The notes beneath the pieces were generated by a model that had not been told where the DNA came from, searched no databases, and saw nothing but the letters and a program-made list of their open reading frames with translations. This document shows, in pieces, positions 1 through 10,693 of a stretch of DNA of 23,742 bases (the first letter of the stretch is position 1; every line of letters begins with the position of its first letter). The DNA is from Monoraphidium neglectum (lineage: Eukaryota; Chlorophyta; Chlorophyceae; Sphaeropleales; Selenastraceae). Made by a program: the position numbers and the translations under genes. Location: contig NW_014013189.1 in NCBI RefSeq assembly GCF_000611645.1, positions 4,164-27,905 on the forward strand. Reading direction: 5' to 3'.

Positions 1-3000
1 CCCCCAGGCGTTCTGCGACGACAACTTCACGGCGAGCACGCCCCCCTGCCAGCAGGACGGCGAGATCCCGCCCCACTACCCCTACCCTGCGATTGGAGCC
101 GCGGGGATCCAGCGGCTCGGGGGCATCCGGTTCTGGGGCAAGCGGACGATGACTAACGACTTTGCGACTGTGATCTACAGGATGAAGCTGCTCGGGTTCA
201 ATTCTGTCAGAATACCCTTCAGGTGAGAGACTGCCCCTGCCCCGCCCAGGCCCAGGCCAGGGATCATTCCTGGGGGCGGGTGTTGACAATGTGTGGTGCG
301 TGGGCGCATCAAAACACGGCGGCATGGCGTCTCGCGGCCGGGGTCCTTGATGTCCAAGGGAACGGCATCAGCGGCCGCGGGGGTCGCTGCAGCGCGGAGT
401 TGCGTACATGGCAGCGTTGCACGAAAGCCTGCCCGCGTGCTCATGCCCCCATACCACACACGCCTTGTGGACTCCTGCCGACCTCCCACCAGCGGCCCCG
501 CGTCCTTCCGCGCTACCGCTGATGCTGTGCAACACCCCTGATATCCTCCCATGATACGATCCCTTTTGCCAAACCTCAACTACCACCCAAATTCCAGCTT
601 TGCGGACCTCAACAAGGACATCCCGCCCCCGAGCACCGGCAAGACCGAGTTCTTCCCGTGCATGATCGACCCGGACTCCACCATCGCCTGGGGCAAGACG
701 ATAGACCCCGCCCTGGCAAAGCTGGTGGCCGATCAGGGGCTCACCGGCAAGTTCGACTTTCCGAGGGTGAGAGGGTTGAGGGGTCGGGTACTATCTTGGG
801 TGATTAGATGAGGTGGTGCCGATTTGTTGGGATATGGCCTCCGCTAATTGCTGTGATGGGCTGTTAATGCGAGAGGCCAGCGCAGCAGCTGCTCGCTTCC
901 CGATGGCTGCGCTCCCAAAACACCATTGAATCCCGCCGCCTCTCCGCTCCTCCGCCGCCCTTGCGACGCCCACCCTGCGCGCAGTACACCGGCCCGCAGC
1001 ACCCGCCGCCGAAGGTCAAGGGCAGCCCCCAGTGCAACCTGCCCTGGTCGGCGCCGTTCACCCCCAGCTACAGGGGCGGCCAGGGGCAGCTCAACCTGAC
1101 GATGTGCAACTGGTACCTGCCTCAGGGCCCAAACGTGCCTGCCATACAGAGGTGAGCGGCGTTTGCGCAGAGGCTGCGCTTCGAATACAACTCGGGGCAA
1201 ACGTCAAAACAGAGCAGGGCAAATGGGTAGCAGTACGCTGGCGCAAGGCAGGGGTGATGCTGTTGCGCAGCACACGGCCCCAAGCCTTCGCCTGCACAAG
1301 TGCCGTCCAGCACTTTGGGAGCCGCCTTCCGACCATCCGCCCGCCATCCGCCGCCAGGCTGCTGTGGCAGGTGCAGTACGTCGTGTCCCAGGGCATGTAC
1401 GCCGTCCTCACCTTCAGCTCGGCGCGCGACCCCGAGCCGAACGTGGCGTCGCCGCAGCTCTTCACCAGGAACTGGCAGAACCTGTGGCGCATGCTTGCTG
1501 ACTTGCCCCAGTACAAGCACATGAAGGGGCGCGTGCTCGCTGACCTGGCAACCGACCCAAGCCGCTGGGGCTGCCAGGTGCGCGAATTTGCCCGGGCGGC
1601 GGGCGCGCCCGCCGGCAGCCAGGTGGCGATGCTCGGCGACGTTGAGCGGGCTAAATGCCACGGGCTACGTTTGGTGTTCGGAGCAGCCGTCTCAGACACA
1701 TCCCCATTCATATCCTGCAGATGCGTTGGAGACAACGCCGAGTCAGCCCCCTGCATCCCCAGCACCGAAACTCGCCCTGCCAACTCATTGAAGCGATCAG
1801 CAAATTGAAAACATAACCTCCCCGCAACCCACCCCGCCTCAAACCGCAGTGGGACAAGACCTGCGCGCCGGCCGGCGCCTCCGGCCCCGCCTGCGCCCCC
1901 GGCGCGTGGCTGTACGCGTCGGCCGCCTCGGCCATCCACGCGGTCGACGGGGACGTGCCGGTCCTAATTGAGGGCATGGGGCAAGACCAGCAGCGCGGAA
2001 AGTTTGCCTCGTGCGCCAGCGGCTACTTCCCGGGTGCGCAGGGGAGCGGGCGGATGGGCGAGCAAAAGTTTGTGTGTACAGGGTGTGGGGGCCTGCGCGT
2101 GGGTGGCGTCAGCGTCGTCGACCAGGGGCGATGCGGACAAGACGACATCACCCGGTTGCAGCAGCCTCGCCCAGACTGCACTCATCCGTTCTTTGGCCCT
2201 GCCTGGGGCGACATCGCGGGTCGTCCACTCTTCCTTCTCAACGCGTGCTCCTGTACGCGTTGTCATGCTCCATCCAGTCCGCCCGCGACCCACCCCCACG
2301 CAATACAAAACGCCTCACAACCACACCTCAGGCCTCAAGTGGGGCGACGGCTTCATCACGAACGGCCCCACTGTGTCGCGATACAACCTCAGCAACCCCA
2401 GCGGCATGTTTGCCTACGAGGAGTTCAAAAAGATCGGGCCCTTTGCCATCAACAAGGCCGCCATGCCCAACCAGGCAAGCGCGGGGCGCCACAACACACC
2501 TGCCGCATCCCCGCTCTGTACGGCCCCTGCTGAAACATGCCCTCGGGCGTCCGTTGGGCCTGCCGCCCTCAAAACAGGGGGCTCGGCTGGCACGCCTGCC
2601 GGGGCCGGCCATTTGGTCATGCGCCTGTCCTAGGCGCCGCCCCATCACCCTTGATCAAAACCCTAAAATCTACGAAAGCGGCATTTCTATGCAGGCCCTT
2701 AAACAAGCCCCATGTGTCGCCATACGTACGCCCCCTCCTCTCTCCAGGTGGTGGTGTCGCCGCACCTCTACCCCGCCAGCATCACGGGCGTCCCAGCAGA
2801 GACCGAGGACCAAGACGACGAGATCACCTGGAAGTGGGACATCTCATGGGGCTGGAAGTCGCTGGGGCTCGACAAGACAAGCAAGGTGTGGGTGGGCGCA
2901 TGGACAGCATGCAGGAGGGGGGGGGGCAGGCTCGGTCGCAGCGAGTGCGACGGCCTGGGGCGACGCACTCTACGCGGGGCCCGGCGCTGCGCAGCTGCTT

Positions 3001-3985
3001 CTGCACACTGTCAGGGTAGCCGGCGCGAGGTTGCGAGGCTTTGAGTCTCCCCTTGCTGCGCGTCTGCTCGCATCTCAATCTGCGCAGGGCGAGGCGCTGC
3101 GCGACGTCGGCCTCCTCATTGGCGAGTTTGGCGCCGCAGACGGCGGCGACAACGGCGTCGCCAACGCCGACACCACTAGCTACAGCGCCAGGGACGCCAA
3201 GTGGCTGAAGCTGCTGAGCAGGTACCTAAACGGGCTGAGCTGGCAGAACGGCCCCGCCAGCTGGATGTGGTGGAGCTGGAACGTGAGTCATGTGGCGGTT
3301 GGATCGTCGGCTGGGGCGTCGGTTGGGGCGGGTGTGGCGTGGCGGTGGGCTGGGAGCAGGAGCTGGGTCGGACGCGGCAAGGGGGCGGGGGCGTGGGCCA
3401 GGAGCAGCCTGGCTGTGGAGTTTTTGCAGGGGTCTGCCCCCTTCAAAGCAGCTTTGCGCGGCGGGAAGGGTAGAGATGGCATAGTCTTCATCAAAAAGGG
3501 GGATAATTTAATGAGGCTGGTGTGAATTGGGGGATGATGTCAGGTGTGCGAGATTAGGGGTGACAGCAAGTTTGCTGACGGCAGGTGGAGGGGGGCGAGG
3601 CGGTGGGATGGAGTTACCAGGGATTGGGTCGGCAGTGCTGTCGGGGCTGGGTGGTACGAGAACAGGTACAGGCACAGCGGCTGCCAAACCGGACCGCCAG
3701 CACATGGACCCAAACCATTCCCCCCGCTCGTCGCCAACCAATTTGTCAGCTGTCGAGCCGCCTTGCTGAGACCCCCCCGCCTCCTCCATCCCCTCGGCAT
3801 GCACAAACCCGCCAATCACTCCCCAGGCAAACTCCGGTGACACCAAGGGCATCGTAGGTCCCCTTACCACCTGGCGTGAAGTTCAGTGGACCAAGATACG
3901 CATGCTCACCCGGGAGTTTGGACTCGTGCCGTGGTATTGCAAGTACGTCAGCTCAGAGTTCTGTGAGACGGTGACCTGGCAGTAA
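1..3985 (+). CDS. Glycoside hydrolase family 5 (cellulase-like) protein, 5' partial, nine exons
   Basis: Exons: (<8)-222, 598-766, 985-1151, 1358-1577, 1850-2033, 2332-2474, 2748-2885, 3088-3282 and 3827-3985 (TAA stop). Phases agree and 529 residues are visible, counting from the codon at 8. GH5 landmarks in order: SVRIPF (Arg about 68, exon 1); the barrel strand GMYAVLTFSS, where relatives usually have a conserved His; LATDPSRWGC (about 247-256), the acid/base position; VVVSPHLYP with His372 and Tyr374; LLIGEFG with the nucleophile Glu425; and the final WMWWSWN/ANSGDTKG. Family members hydrolyse beta-1,4-linked glucans or mannans by a retaining mechanism and are usually secreted; the N-terminus that would show a signal peptide is outside the window. 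The acid/base Glu of the usual NEP motif appears as Asp250 in TDP, so activity is doubtful. Exon 6 ends at a GC donor. Family assignment is confident; substrate is not inferable. Confidence 0.88.
2475..2747 (+). other. GC-AG intron in the GH5 gene
   Basis: The exon ending in AMPNQ at 2474 is followed by gcaagc, not GT. The next exon opens at 2748 after ctctccag with VVVSPHLYP. The join is phase 0 and restores a continuous GH5 strand leading into the His-Tyr motif. The matching context (CAG|GCAAG) is the classic minor GC donor form. No GT donor nearby gives the same continuity. Confidence 0.75.
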
Positions 3986-5071
3986 CCCCAGGGCGTCACC
4001 CATCGCTTTCAGGGTGTCACCTGCAGGGGCCCACCTGGGTGGTGAGCGGCGCAGGGGTGCGCCTGCAGCACCTGTCACGCACGCACGACTGCGTACACCG
4101 GCCACAACTAATGTGGCATGTACATACCGTTTGTCGGGCGGGATGCGGCTGGCCTTGCCGCTGTTTGTTGTGTTTTGTATGGCAGCCTGCTTGACACCCA
4201 TCACCAAAGCATTTGGGCGTAAGGGGCCTGCTCTACCTGACAAAGCTGCCCTGGGTTGATACGCGCATGGCATGCAACTGGGTGTCACTTCGTCCTGTGT
4301 TGTGCTTGTTCTCTTGTGCCGTGCACATTGTATGTGTGAACATTCCTGAATGTGTGTGTCGCCCAGAATACCGTACAGTATAGTATCACGGAATTTCTGG
4401 CAGGTTGCATGACCTAGGCGGTGCGGCGCATGCTGTGGAGCATCGTCATACAACCGACATGCTGGCCTGGAATGGCCGTGCCCAGTTGTAGCTTTTCGCA
4501 GCTTTTCGTTCTCACATACTTCTAATGGCTTACCCGGGGCGCCCGTCCGCCGCACCGCCGGCAGGGCGGCGAGGCGGCCCGCCCCAGACCAGCGCTTTCG
4601 CACTTGCCCACGGCCACTGCACCGACGCGCGATTCGCCGCAGCTCGTTCACCGCGATCTTCCTGCACCCTACGAGAGTCTCGCACGCCTTCAGGTATGGC
4701 ATGACTGCGTCACATGAATAAATGGGGAACCCTTACGTCACCCGTATCAGATCTCTTGCACCTCATACAGTGACTTGTCCTCGGGACTCACAGCGCGAAG
4801 CGGCCTGCGCAGCAGTACACTGATGCATGTACTGTAACACAACAGTCAACGCACATGTCCGCAATGTTGAGGCAGCGCGCAAGAGGTTGTTTGGCTGCAA
4901 AAAGTGGCAGCTCTTTCGGCCACAGCCCTGAAAGAGTCGAAAGGTACAGCAGCAACAAGAACAACAGCACCAACAAATTGTGTCCTATGCAATCCAAAGA
5001 GTATTAATGGATGGGGGAAGATGCGCAGACCGGTTGGTGCCTGTTGCTGACGTTGGCGTGCCGAACCCACC
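3986..5071. other. Convergent 3' flanks, no gene recognised
   Basis: This 1.1 kb lies between the GH5 stop (plus strand) and the BtuF-like stop (minus strand). It is less GC-rich than the flanking exons and contains stretches such as gtgtgaacattcctgaatg. A 249-codon minus-strand reading frame (3953-4702) overlaps the GH5 last exon, resembles no family I know, and is best read as untranslated sequence. The region most likely holds the two 3' untranslated regions. Confidence 0.6.
4833..4837 (+). terminator. Candidate TGTAA polyadenylation signal for the GH5 gene
   Basis: TGTAA is the usual polyadenylation signal of green algae. This is the only copy I found on the plus strand between the GH5 stop and the neighbouring gene. 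It lies about 850 bases past the stop, long but acceptable for an algal 3' untranslated region. The motif is only five bases, so chance is possible. Confidence 0.3.
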
Positions 5072-8000
5072 CTAAGCCCCGGCGCCGTCGACGCCACCAG
5101 CCACGGCCGAGCCGCCGTTCACCACCGCGGTTGCAGGCGCCCCCTCGTCCTCCGCCGGCCGCCACCACTCCCAGGGGAAACCTGTGGGCAGAGGCCACCA
5201 GCGGACGGGCACCGGTTTGCAGAATGTAGGCAGGAGGGGAAGCGAAAGCATTTCTTGTACAAGCACATGTGAATGCTTAGACACGGACGGCATTGCGGGT
5301 CTGGAGACACCTGCGGGGGCCGAGTTGACTGAGGCCTCAGCGCTGCAATGCGAGCGCAGGCCGCCGCGGGCCGCGCCAGCCATCGGGAGCGCGCAGGGCC
5401 GTCGTCCCCGCGGCGCCCCACCTTGCGGGATGAGGTCGTGGCGGCCGTGCAGCAGCCCCGCCAGGAACTCAAGCCCTTCCACCAGCCTCGGCCCCGGGCG
5501 GTTGAACATCTGGCGGCGGGGCGGGGCGGCGGGGCCGTCGCTACATGGACAGAGGCAGCTGTGGCGGGGACAGGGGCGTTGAGAATGGTCTGGCCGGGGG
5601 CCCGGGAGCCGCCCTCGCTGCCCTGCCGCTGCTCTAGCACTAATCTTGCTTCAGCACGCGAGCATCAGGGCTGGTTTCAGGGGCGGGCTGCCGGCACAAG
5701 CTAGACAATGGGATAGCACCACGACTCATGTAACCTATCTAGCTACCGGGGCCGTGTCACAATGGTCCCGCCAGTGGGACCTGCACCCCGGACCCCCAGT
5801 GGCACCCCACCTGGTTGCCGTCTACTAGGGCAACACGGCCCTCCCTCACTGCTCTCAGGCCCCGCCACCAGTCCTGGCAGCGGGGTTGGGTCGGGCGCGC
5901 CCGGTCAGCGAATAGGCCCCGCAGCAAGAGTTGACAGGGGCGTTTGTAGTTGAGCAGCAGGTTCTGAGCTGGCCAGAAAACACACTTTAAGTGCAAGCCA
6001 AACGCTGCCTTGTTTTGGTGATGTCAAACGTGAAAAGCAAGAGCTTAGAAGTAATTTCAAGTTTGCATGTCTGCATATCTGCCGACACTGGGATCTGGTT
6101 TCAGATCGCGACCGCCCACCTGCCCCGTGATGCGTGCGAGCTCCCTCTTGGTCTGGTCCATGTCGAAGCCGCAGGGCGCCACCACCACCCAGTCCGGGTC
6201 CGACGCCACAAACTGGTGGGGAGGTGGGCGGTGGGTTGTGGTGCATGGGCACACGGCTGCATGCACGCAAAGGGTTGGCTCGAAAAGCGCTGACAGACAA
6301 GTGGTAGCTGGCCAGGACGGTCCCCCTGGCTTTGCAGGAGAGCTGCGTGCTCAGCAAGTACCAAGTCGCGATGGCGTGGCGGTGGCGGGGGGCTCAGGCG
6401 CTGGTGCGGACCCCACTGCTCCAAGATGCATGAAGATGGTCAGTTGCTCGCAGGGGAGGGGACGAGCCGCTGGCCCCGTTCAGCCACCCATCTTGTGTGC
6501 TAGCACGCAAATACCTCATCATTGTGGATGGCGCGAGACGCCGCCGCACCAGCGCCGTCCCTGCAAAGACTAAGAGCGCGGCGGCGGCGGTTTGCAGCTG
6601 TCACGCAACAAGCAACCGCCTTGCGAGGTTTTGCCGCAGTGGAGCATTGCGGACGTTGTCCTTGCTTGCAGAGACTCCGTTTGCAAAGCCCAATAGAGCA
6701 CCCGGTGAGATTCCGCGTTCCGCACAACTGGAAACCCCTGAAACTGAAAGGACTTCTTACTTTGGCGGGTTCAGGGGGTGCTGCCCCCCAGCCATCCCGA
6801 TCAGCTGCGGCGTCCAGTGGCCTGCGCACTGCGTGGGGGTCGGGGCCCGGACAGGGCAGGGCAGAGCTGGACGGGGATGGCATGCCAATCTGCCCACCAG
6901 CCACCCCATCAGCCGCGCCACCTGTGTCAGACGGCTCGCAGCAAGCCTGATGCATTGCACTCAATGCAATACAGACATTCATCAGGTTGAGACATTTGTT
7001 CACTCAATCTCTTGCGCCGATCGCCCTCTACATCCCTAAAACCGCCACCGCCTGTTCAACTCACGAATATGGGCTCCGTCCACTCCATCCAGCCGACTGT
7101 GGGCCGCGCCAGCGGCGGTTGAGAGGCCACAAACGCCAGCACCGCGTCCACGCGGCCCCGAAGGCTCTCCACAACGCGCTCCGCCTCCTCCTCCTTGCCC
7201 ATCGCTGCGCCGATGGTCAGGCAGTCCTGCGGGGTGAGGAGGCAAAGGAAGGTGCATTGGCACTTTGCATCGCGCCATACAGCTGGGTTTACAAGCAGTA
7301 CGCAGCTACTACTCCAGACCCGCTGGGTGAGAAAAGGTCCTTGGATGAATGCATGTACACACATAAACGCGCGCCTGCGAGCATGCATGCATGCAAGCAC
7401 GCACACACCAGAACATGTGTGCATGCACGTGCACGTGCACATACACTCGTGCGTTTGGCGCACACCTGCAGAACCTCATCCAGGGAGAAGGGGTTGAGGC
7501 TGATGATGTTGGGGCGTGGCCGCAGCTGCCCGCACAACTTCTCCACCAGCCGCATGTCCACAGAGCATACCTGCATAAGGTGTGAGCATGAAAGGGGTTC
7601 AGCTTTTGCTAGTCTCAAGTTCAAGCATTACCATTATGTATGTGTTTGTGTGCAGGTGCAGGTGCAAATGCAGGTTTGTGTGCGTGCTTGTGCGTTTCAA
7701 GATGTGTGTATGCATGCAGGTGTGTTTGTATCTGTGTGTGTGTGTGTGTGTGTGTGTATGCGTGTGTATGCGTGTGTGCGCGCATGTGTTTGTGCATGCA
7801 TCAGCTCTTCTCTGCAAGGGAGCTGCATCATCGCTGTGCACGGCCCCCCCCCCCCCCCCCCTCCCTCTGCTACCCCTGCAAGCGTCGCCCCACCTCGCAC
7901 AGCGACTGAGTCACTATAATGTGAGGGGCCAGCTCCTCCATCAGGGCAGCATCGACGGTGTACAGCCCCATGCCTGCGTCGCCGTCTGGGGGGCGGAGGC

Positions 8001-8715
8001 GGGAGCGCGCGATGCATGCGTGGTGGTGTGCATGCATGCTTGCATGCATGCATGAGTCCCAAACGAATGCATGCATGCATGATCGAGTCTCAAACAAGTG
8101 CATGCATGCATGATTGACGCATGGGCGAGAGCTCGGAGAGCCCGAGGCTTAGCGTATTGGCCCCCGTCCAAGGTGTTGAGCGCCGCCCACCTTTCTTGAG
8201 GGTCTCCACCACCTGTCAGCGGCAAAAGGGCAGAGCGAGCGTGTGTTTGAGGGCAGGGCGGGGCGCGTCATAAATACGCCGCGGCGGACGATACAGCCGC
8301 TAATGATGTTTGAAAAAGTAGCCGAGGTTGCTTTCAAGGAGCAGCCGACGTCGTCGCAGCACGCCTGGCCCCGTCGCTGCACTGTCAGAACACACGAGGC
8401 TGGCCTCACTCACGCCCGGCGGCCAGAGGCGCCATCGCACGGCGCGCAACCTTTCTTGATTTGGCAGCGCGCGGCTCGCGACAACCCATGCGGAAATGCG
8501 TCCCAGTGTTGTTACAACAAACCCACCGCATCGTGCATCTGCTGGCTGTCCACGAATTTGGTGCGCGCGGCTGTCAGCACCGGCCGGTCACGGACGCCCG
8601 GCGGCCAGTCGCACTCGTGGCTGCGGCCGACAAGCAGCGCCTCGCCGCCGGCGGCGCAGACGATCTCTGTTGCTGAAGGCAGCAGGGACACGACGCGAGG
8701 CTGGTGGGGCGACAT
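5072..8715 (-). CDS. BtuF-like cobalamin/metal-chelate binding protein (Peripla_BP_2 family), 11 exons
   Basis: Exons on the minus strand: 8715-8527, 8212-8191, 7985-7894, 7570-7466, 7226-7065, 6828-6761, 6560-6515, 6212-6120, 5873-5811, 5509-5422 and 5181-5072 (TAG). They total 1038 nt, 345 residues, all phases consistent. The protein follows the bacterial COG0614 cobalamin-binding protein throughout: VVSLLPSATEIV (8-19), GRSHECDWPP (30-39), LYTVD...IIVTQSLCEVCSVD (78-106), WMEWTEPIFCAGHWTPQL (about 182-199), DPDWVVVAPCGFD (233-245), GRVALVDGNQMFNRPGPRL (about 271-289). Bacterial relatives deliver corrinoids to an ABC importer from the periplasm. With the chosen ATG only six residues precede the fold, so I see no signal peptide or membrane segment and infer a soluble protein. 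The frame stays open upstream to an ATG at 9123, which would add 136 Ala/Arg/Ser-rich residues. Ligand is inferred from family only. Confidence 0.87.
7380..7446. repeat. Alternating purine-pyrimidine ATGC/CA tract in an intron
   Basis: A run of gcatgcatgcatgc followed by gcacgcacacacc and then gcatgcacgtgcacgtgcacatacac. It sits in the BtuF-like intron 7227-7465, close to the donor end. Nearly perfect purine-pyrimidine alternation could adopt Z-DNA. Confidence 0.8.
7733..7757. repeat. (TG)n microsatellite
   Basis: About twelve uninterrupted TG units, flanked to about 7800 by imperfect TGTGTATGCG sequence. It lies inside the BtuF-like intron 7571-7893, where the transcribed strand carries (CA)n. 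Confidence 0.9.
7844..7861. repeat. 18-base poly-C tract (poly-G on the gene strand)
   Basis: Eighteen consecutive C bases, read as poly-G in the BtuF-like transcript about 30 bases past the donor at 7893. Long G tracts can form quadruplexes and are prone to sequencing length error. Confidence 0.9.
8041..8121. repeat. Three tandem units starting TGCATGCATGCATGA
   Basis: Units at 8041-8067, 8068-8098 and 8099-8121 each begin with the same 15 bases; the first two continue with gagtc(c/t)caaac-like tails. They fill part of the BtuF-like intron 7986-8190. Confidence 0.8.
8191..8212 (-). other. 22-nt microexon of the BtuF-like gene
   Basis: Encodes VVETLKK plus one base, between a gacag acceptor and a gtgggc donor. 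It joins HDA of exon 1 to DGDAGMGLYTVD of exon 3 in frame, matching the helix that precedes the LY-VD segment in bacterial relatives. Confidence 0.7.
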
Positions 8716-10693
8716 CTCCCCCGGATGCAGCGGGGGCGCTGCTGCAGCTGCGGCTGATCTGGGCGGTGGTGTCGAAGATCTGGGCCTGCTGCCCTGGGCG
8801 ATGCCGCTGTGGCGCGTTTCTCCAGGGATATCGCTTGTCGCGCTCGTGTGTATATCCTGCTTTCTGCGTTCAATGTGCGCGCATGTATGCAGCTGATGCG
8901 GTTGCGCACATGCGGTCGCGCAGCGCTTTGCCAAGGCTTGGTTGGCGGCGGCACCGACTTTCGACGCAAACCGCACCTGCAAAGCCTGATCGCCTCGGGC
9001 TAGCAGTGCGGAGCCTAGAACAAACGGGGAAACCGCTGGTACAGCATGTTGAATGAGCGAAGTGAAGGCGTAACTACGGTAGTGAGTAGCTGACACCGGG
9101 TGAGAAGAGAAATTCTTGGTCACGGCATACGTACCTTAGTGTTCAGACCAATTGCATACGCGAAATCCAGGCCGATAAACTCCCAGTCGCTGAGATCAGA
9201 TAATGCAGTGCTGGGTCCACTCGCGCGGGCGCTCGGTGGCATAATGTCTGGAACTTGTTCCTTATAATGCGAGCCGATAGCAATCTCGCAACGACAGAGC
9301 GCTGCAGCATTTGCTTCCTGACGTGCCTTAGGGCATCTGCGGCACCACGTGCGTGTTTGAACGCAATGTTCAGCAGCACGCGACGCGCGTTCGGTAGTGC
9401 GCCGCCATGCACCTGCACATCTGCGAGGCCTGGTCTGACTGCAAGGCAACATTGCGATAACTTGACGTGCAGTAGGACTTGACATGCCGGTCCACCATCA
9501 ACAACTGATGAAGCCTCTCGAATCACTGGGAAGTTGCCAGTGCAGCAAACCACGCAATGTCACGTTTGCCTGGCAGCAGCATGGTGCAGTGCTACTTCCC
9601 CGGCGTCATGCCCAGACCCACGATCATCGGTGACCGAACAACCACGCAGCAGCCGTAGCAGCGGCGACGGCAGCGCCCGCCAAGGCATCTGACACGGCAA
9701 AAGGCAGCCGCAAAGGCACCACACGAGCCGCTCGCCGCCCTCGGTCGCAGCACGCATGCACTGGGCGCCGCATGCCTCTGGAATGGTGTAGAATGCCATA
9801 TCAAAGCGTGAATCTGTAGACAAGACAAGCCGCAGCCAGCTACAGCGGGAATCGATGAAACACCTCTGCGTGTGAAGATGGTGCTGCTGTCTGCTGGGCA
9901 GTCCAGCAACTGGCATGCTTGAAACACAAGCACGTGATCCTGATTGCAGCGGAGCGCACAGTCCACTTGTGTGCCTTGGTATGGCATTTCACAAACAATA
10001 GGGCGGGTGCTACCTGGACCCGTGGCATTCGCAGACATAAAGCGCTTCAGCAGCAGCAGCCGCCACAGCAGGGGTCGCTGCCGCAGCAGGGGCTTGCGGC
10101 CTTGCGACACGTGCCAGGCTCCACACGCGCACTGCTGTCCTTTATTGCCATGTCCATTGCCTTCGGCCACCATGCGGCAGGTCCATTTTGCCCAAATATC
10201 GTCTAGGGCAAGCAAGGCTGGGGCTTTCTCGCACGCTCGCACACGCATCCCAACAAAATCTGATGTGCCCCTGGACTGCAGCACTTGAGTTACCCATGCA
10301 CCCCACGAGACGGACAAATAAAGGAAACCTCAAGAAAGCGAGATAGACAGACAGACCCCGCAAAGAGCCAGCTCGACCGACACATGCCATTGTTGTATAC
10401 ACACACCAGCAGGACCGTGCACCCGGCACCCCTGAGAAGCTCCTCTTCTCCCCTGCAGCCATGCCGTATTGCCTGCTCGATTGACTCTAGTCCACCACGC
10501 ACATGTACTGAGGGCCAAGAACCTGTAGCTGCCGAGCGCATGGCGCCCAACAGCCCCTCAATTGGGCAAGTGCGCTCACGGCTCGCTGCTCATCACCGCT
10601 GCCAGCCGCCCGCCGCCTGCCCCGTTTGATTGATTCCTGGGACTGCTTGTGCTGCGCGCCGGCTCCCTGTACTTGATCGGCGTCGTCCGTGGC
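8716..10693. other. Gap without a recognised gene
   Basis: The 2 kb between the BtuF-like start and the 3' end of patatin copy A. Base composition is less GC-rich than the exons. The longest minus-strand frames are 9592-10317 (241 codons, beginning MSVSWGAWVTQ) and 9143-9553 (136 codons); I recognise no domain in either and cannot say they are genes. A short CAG-rich stretch lies near 10048-10090. The interval may also hold the promoter and 5' untranslated region of the BtuF-like gene. Confidence 0.5.

Noticed and set aside
1091..1939. Minus-strand 282-codon frame and the 504-codon plus frame at 2011-3525
   Set aside because: Both run straight through GH5 introns and exons in wrong frames; they exist because GC-rich DNA has few stops.
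3953..4702. Minus-strand 249-codon reading frame
   Set aside because: It overlaps the last GH5 exon on the opposite strand, has no recognisable domain and fits 3' untranslated sequence by chance.
7640..8080. Reading frames rich in Cys, Val, His and Met around 7600-8100
   Set aside because: They are repeat translations lying in BtuF-like introns; the real exons are 7466-7570 and 7894-7985.
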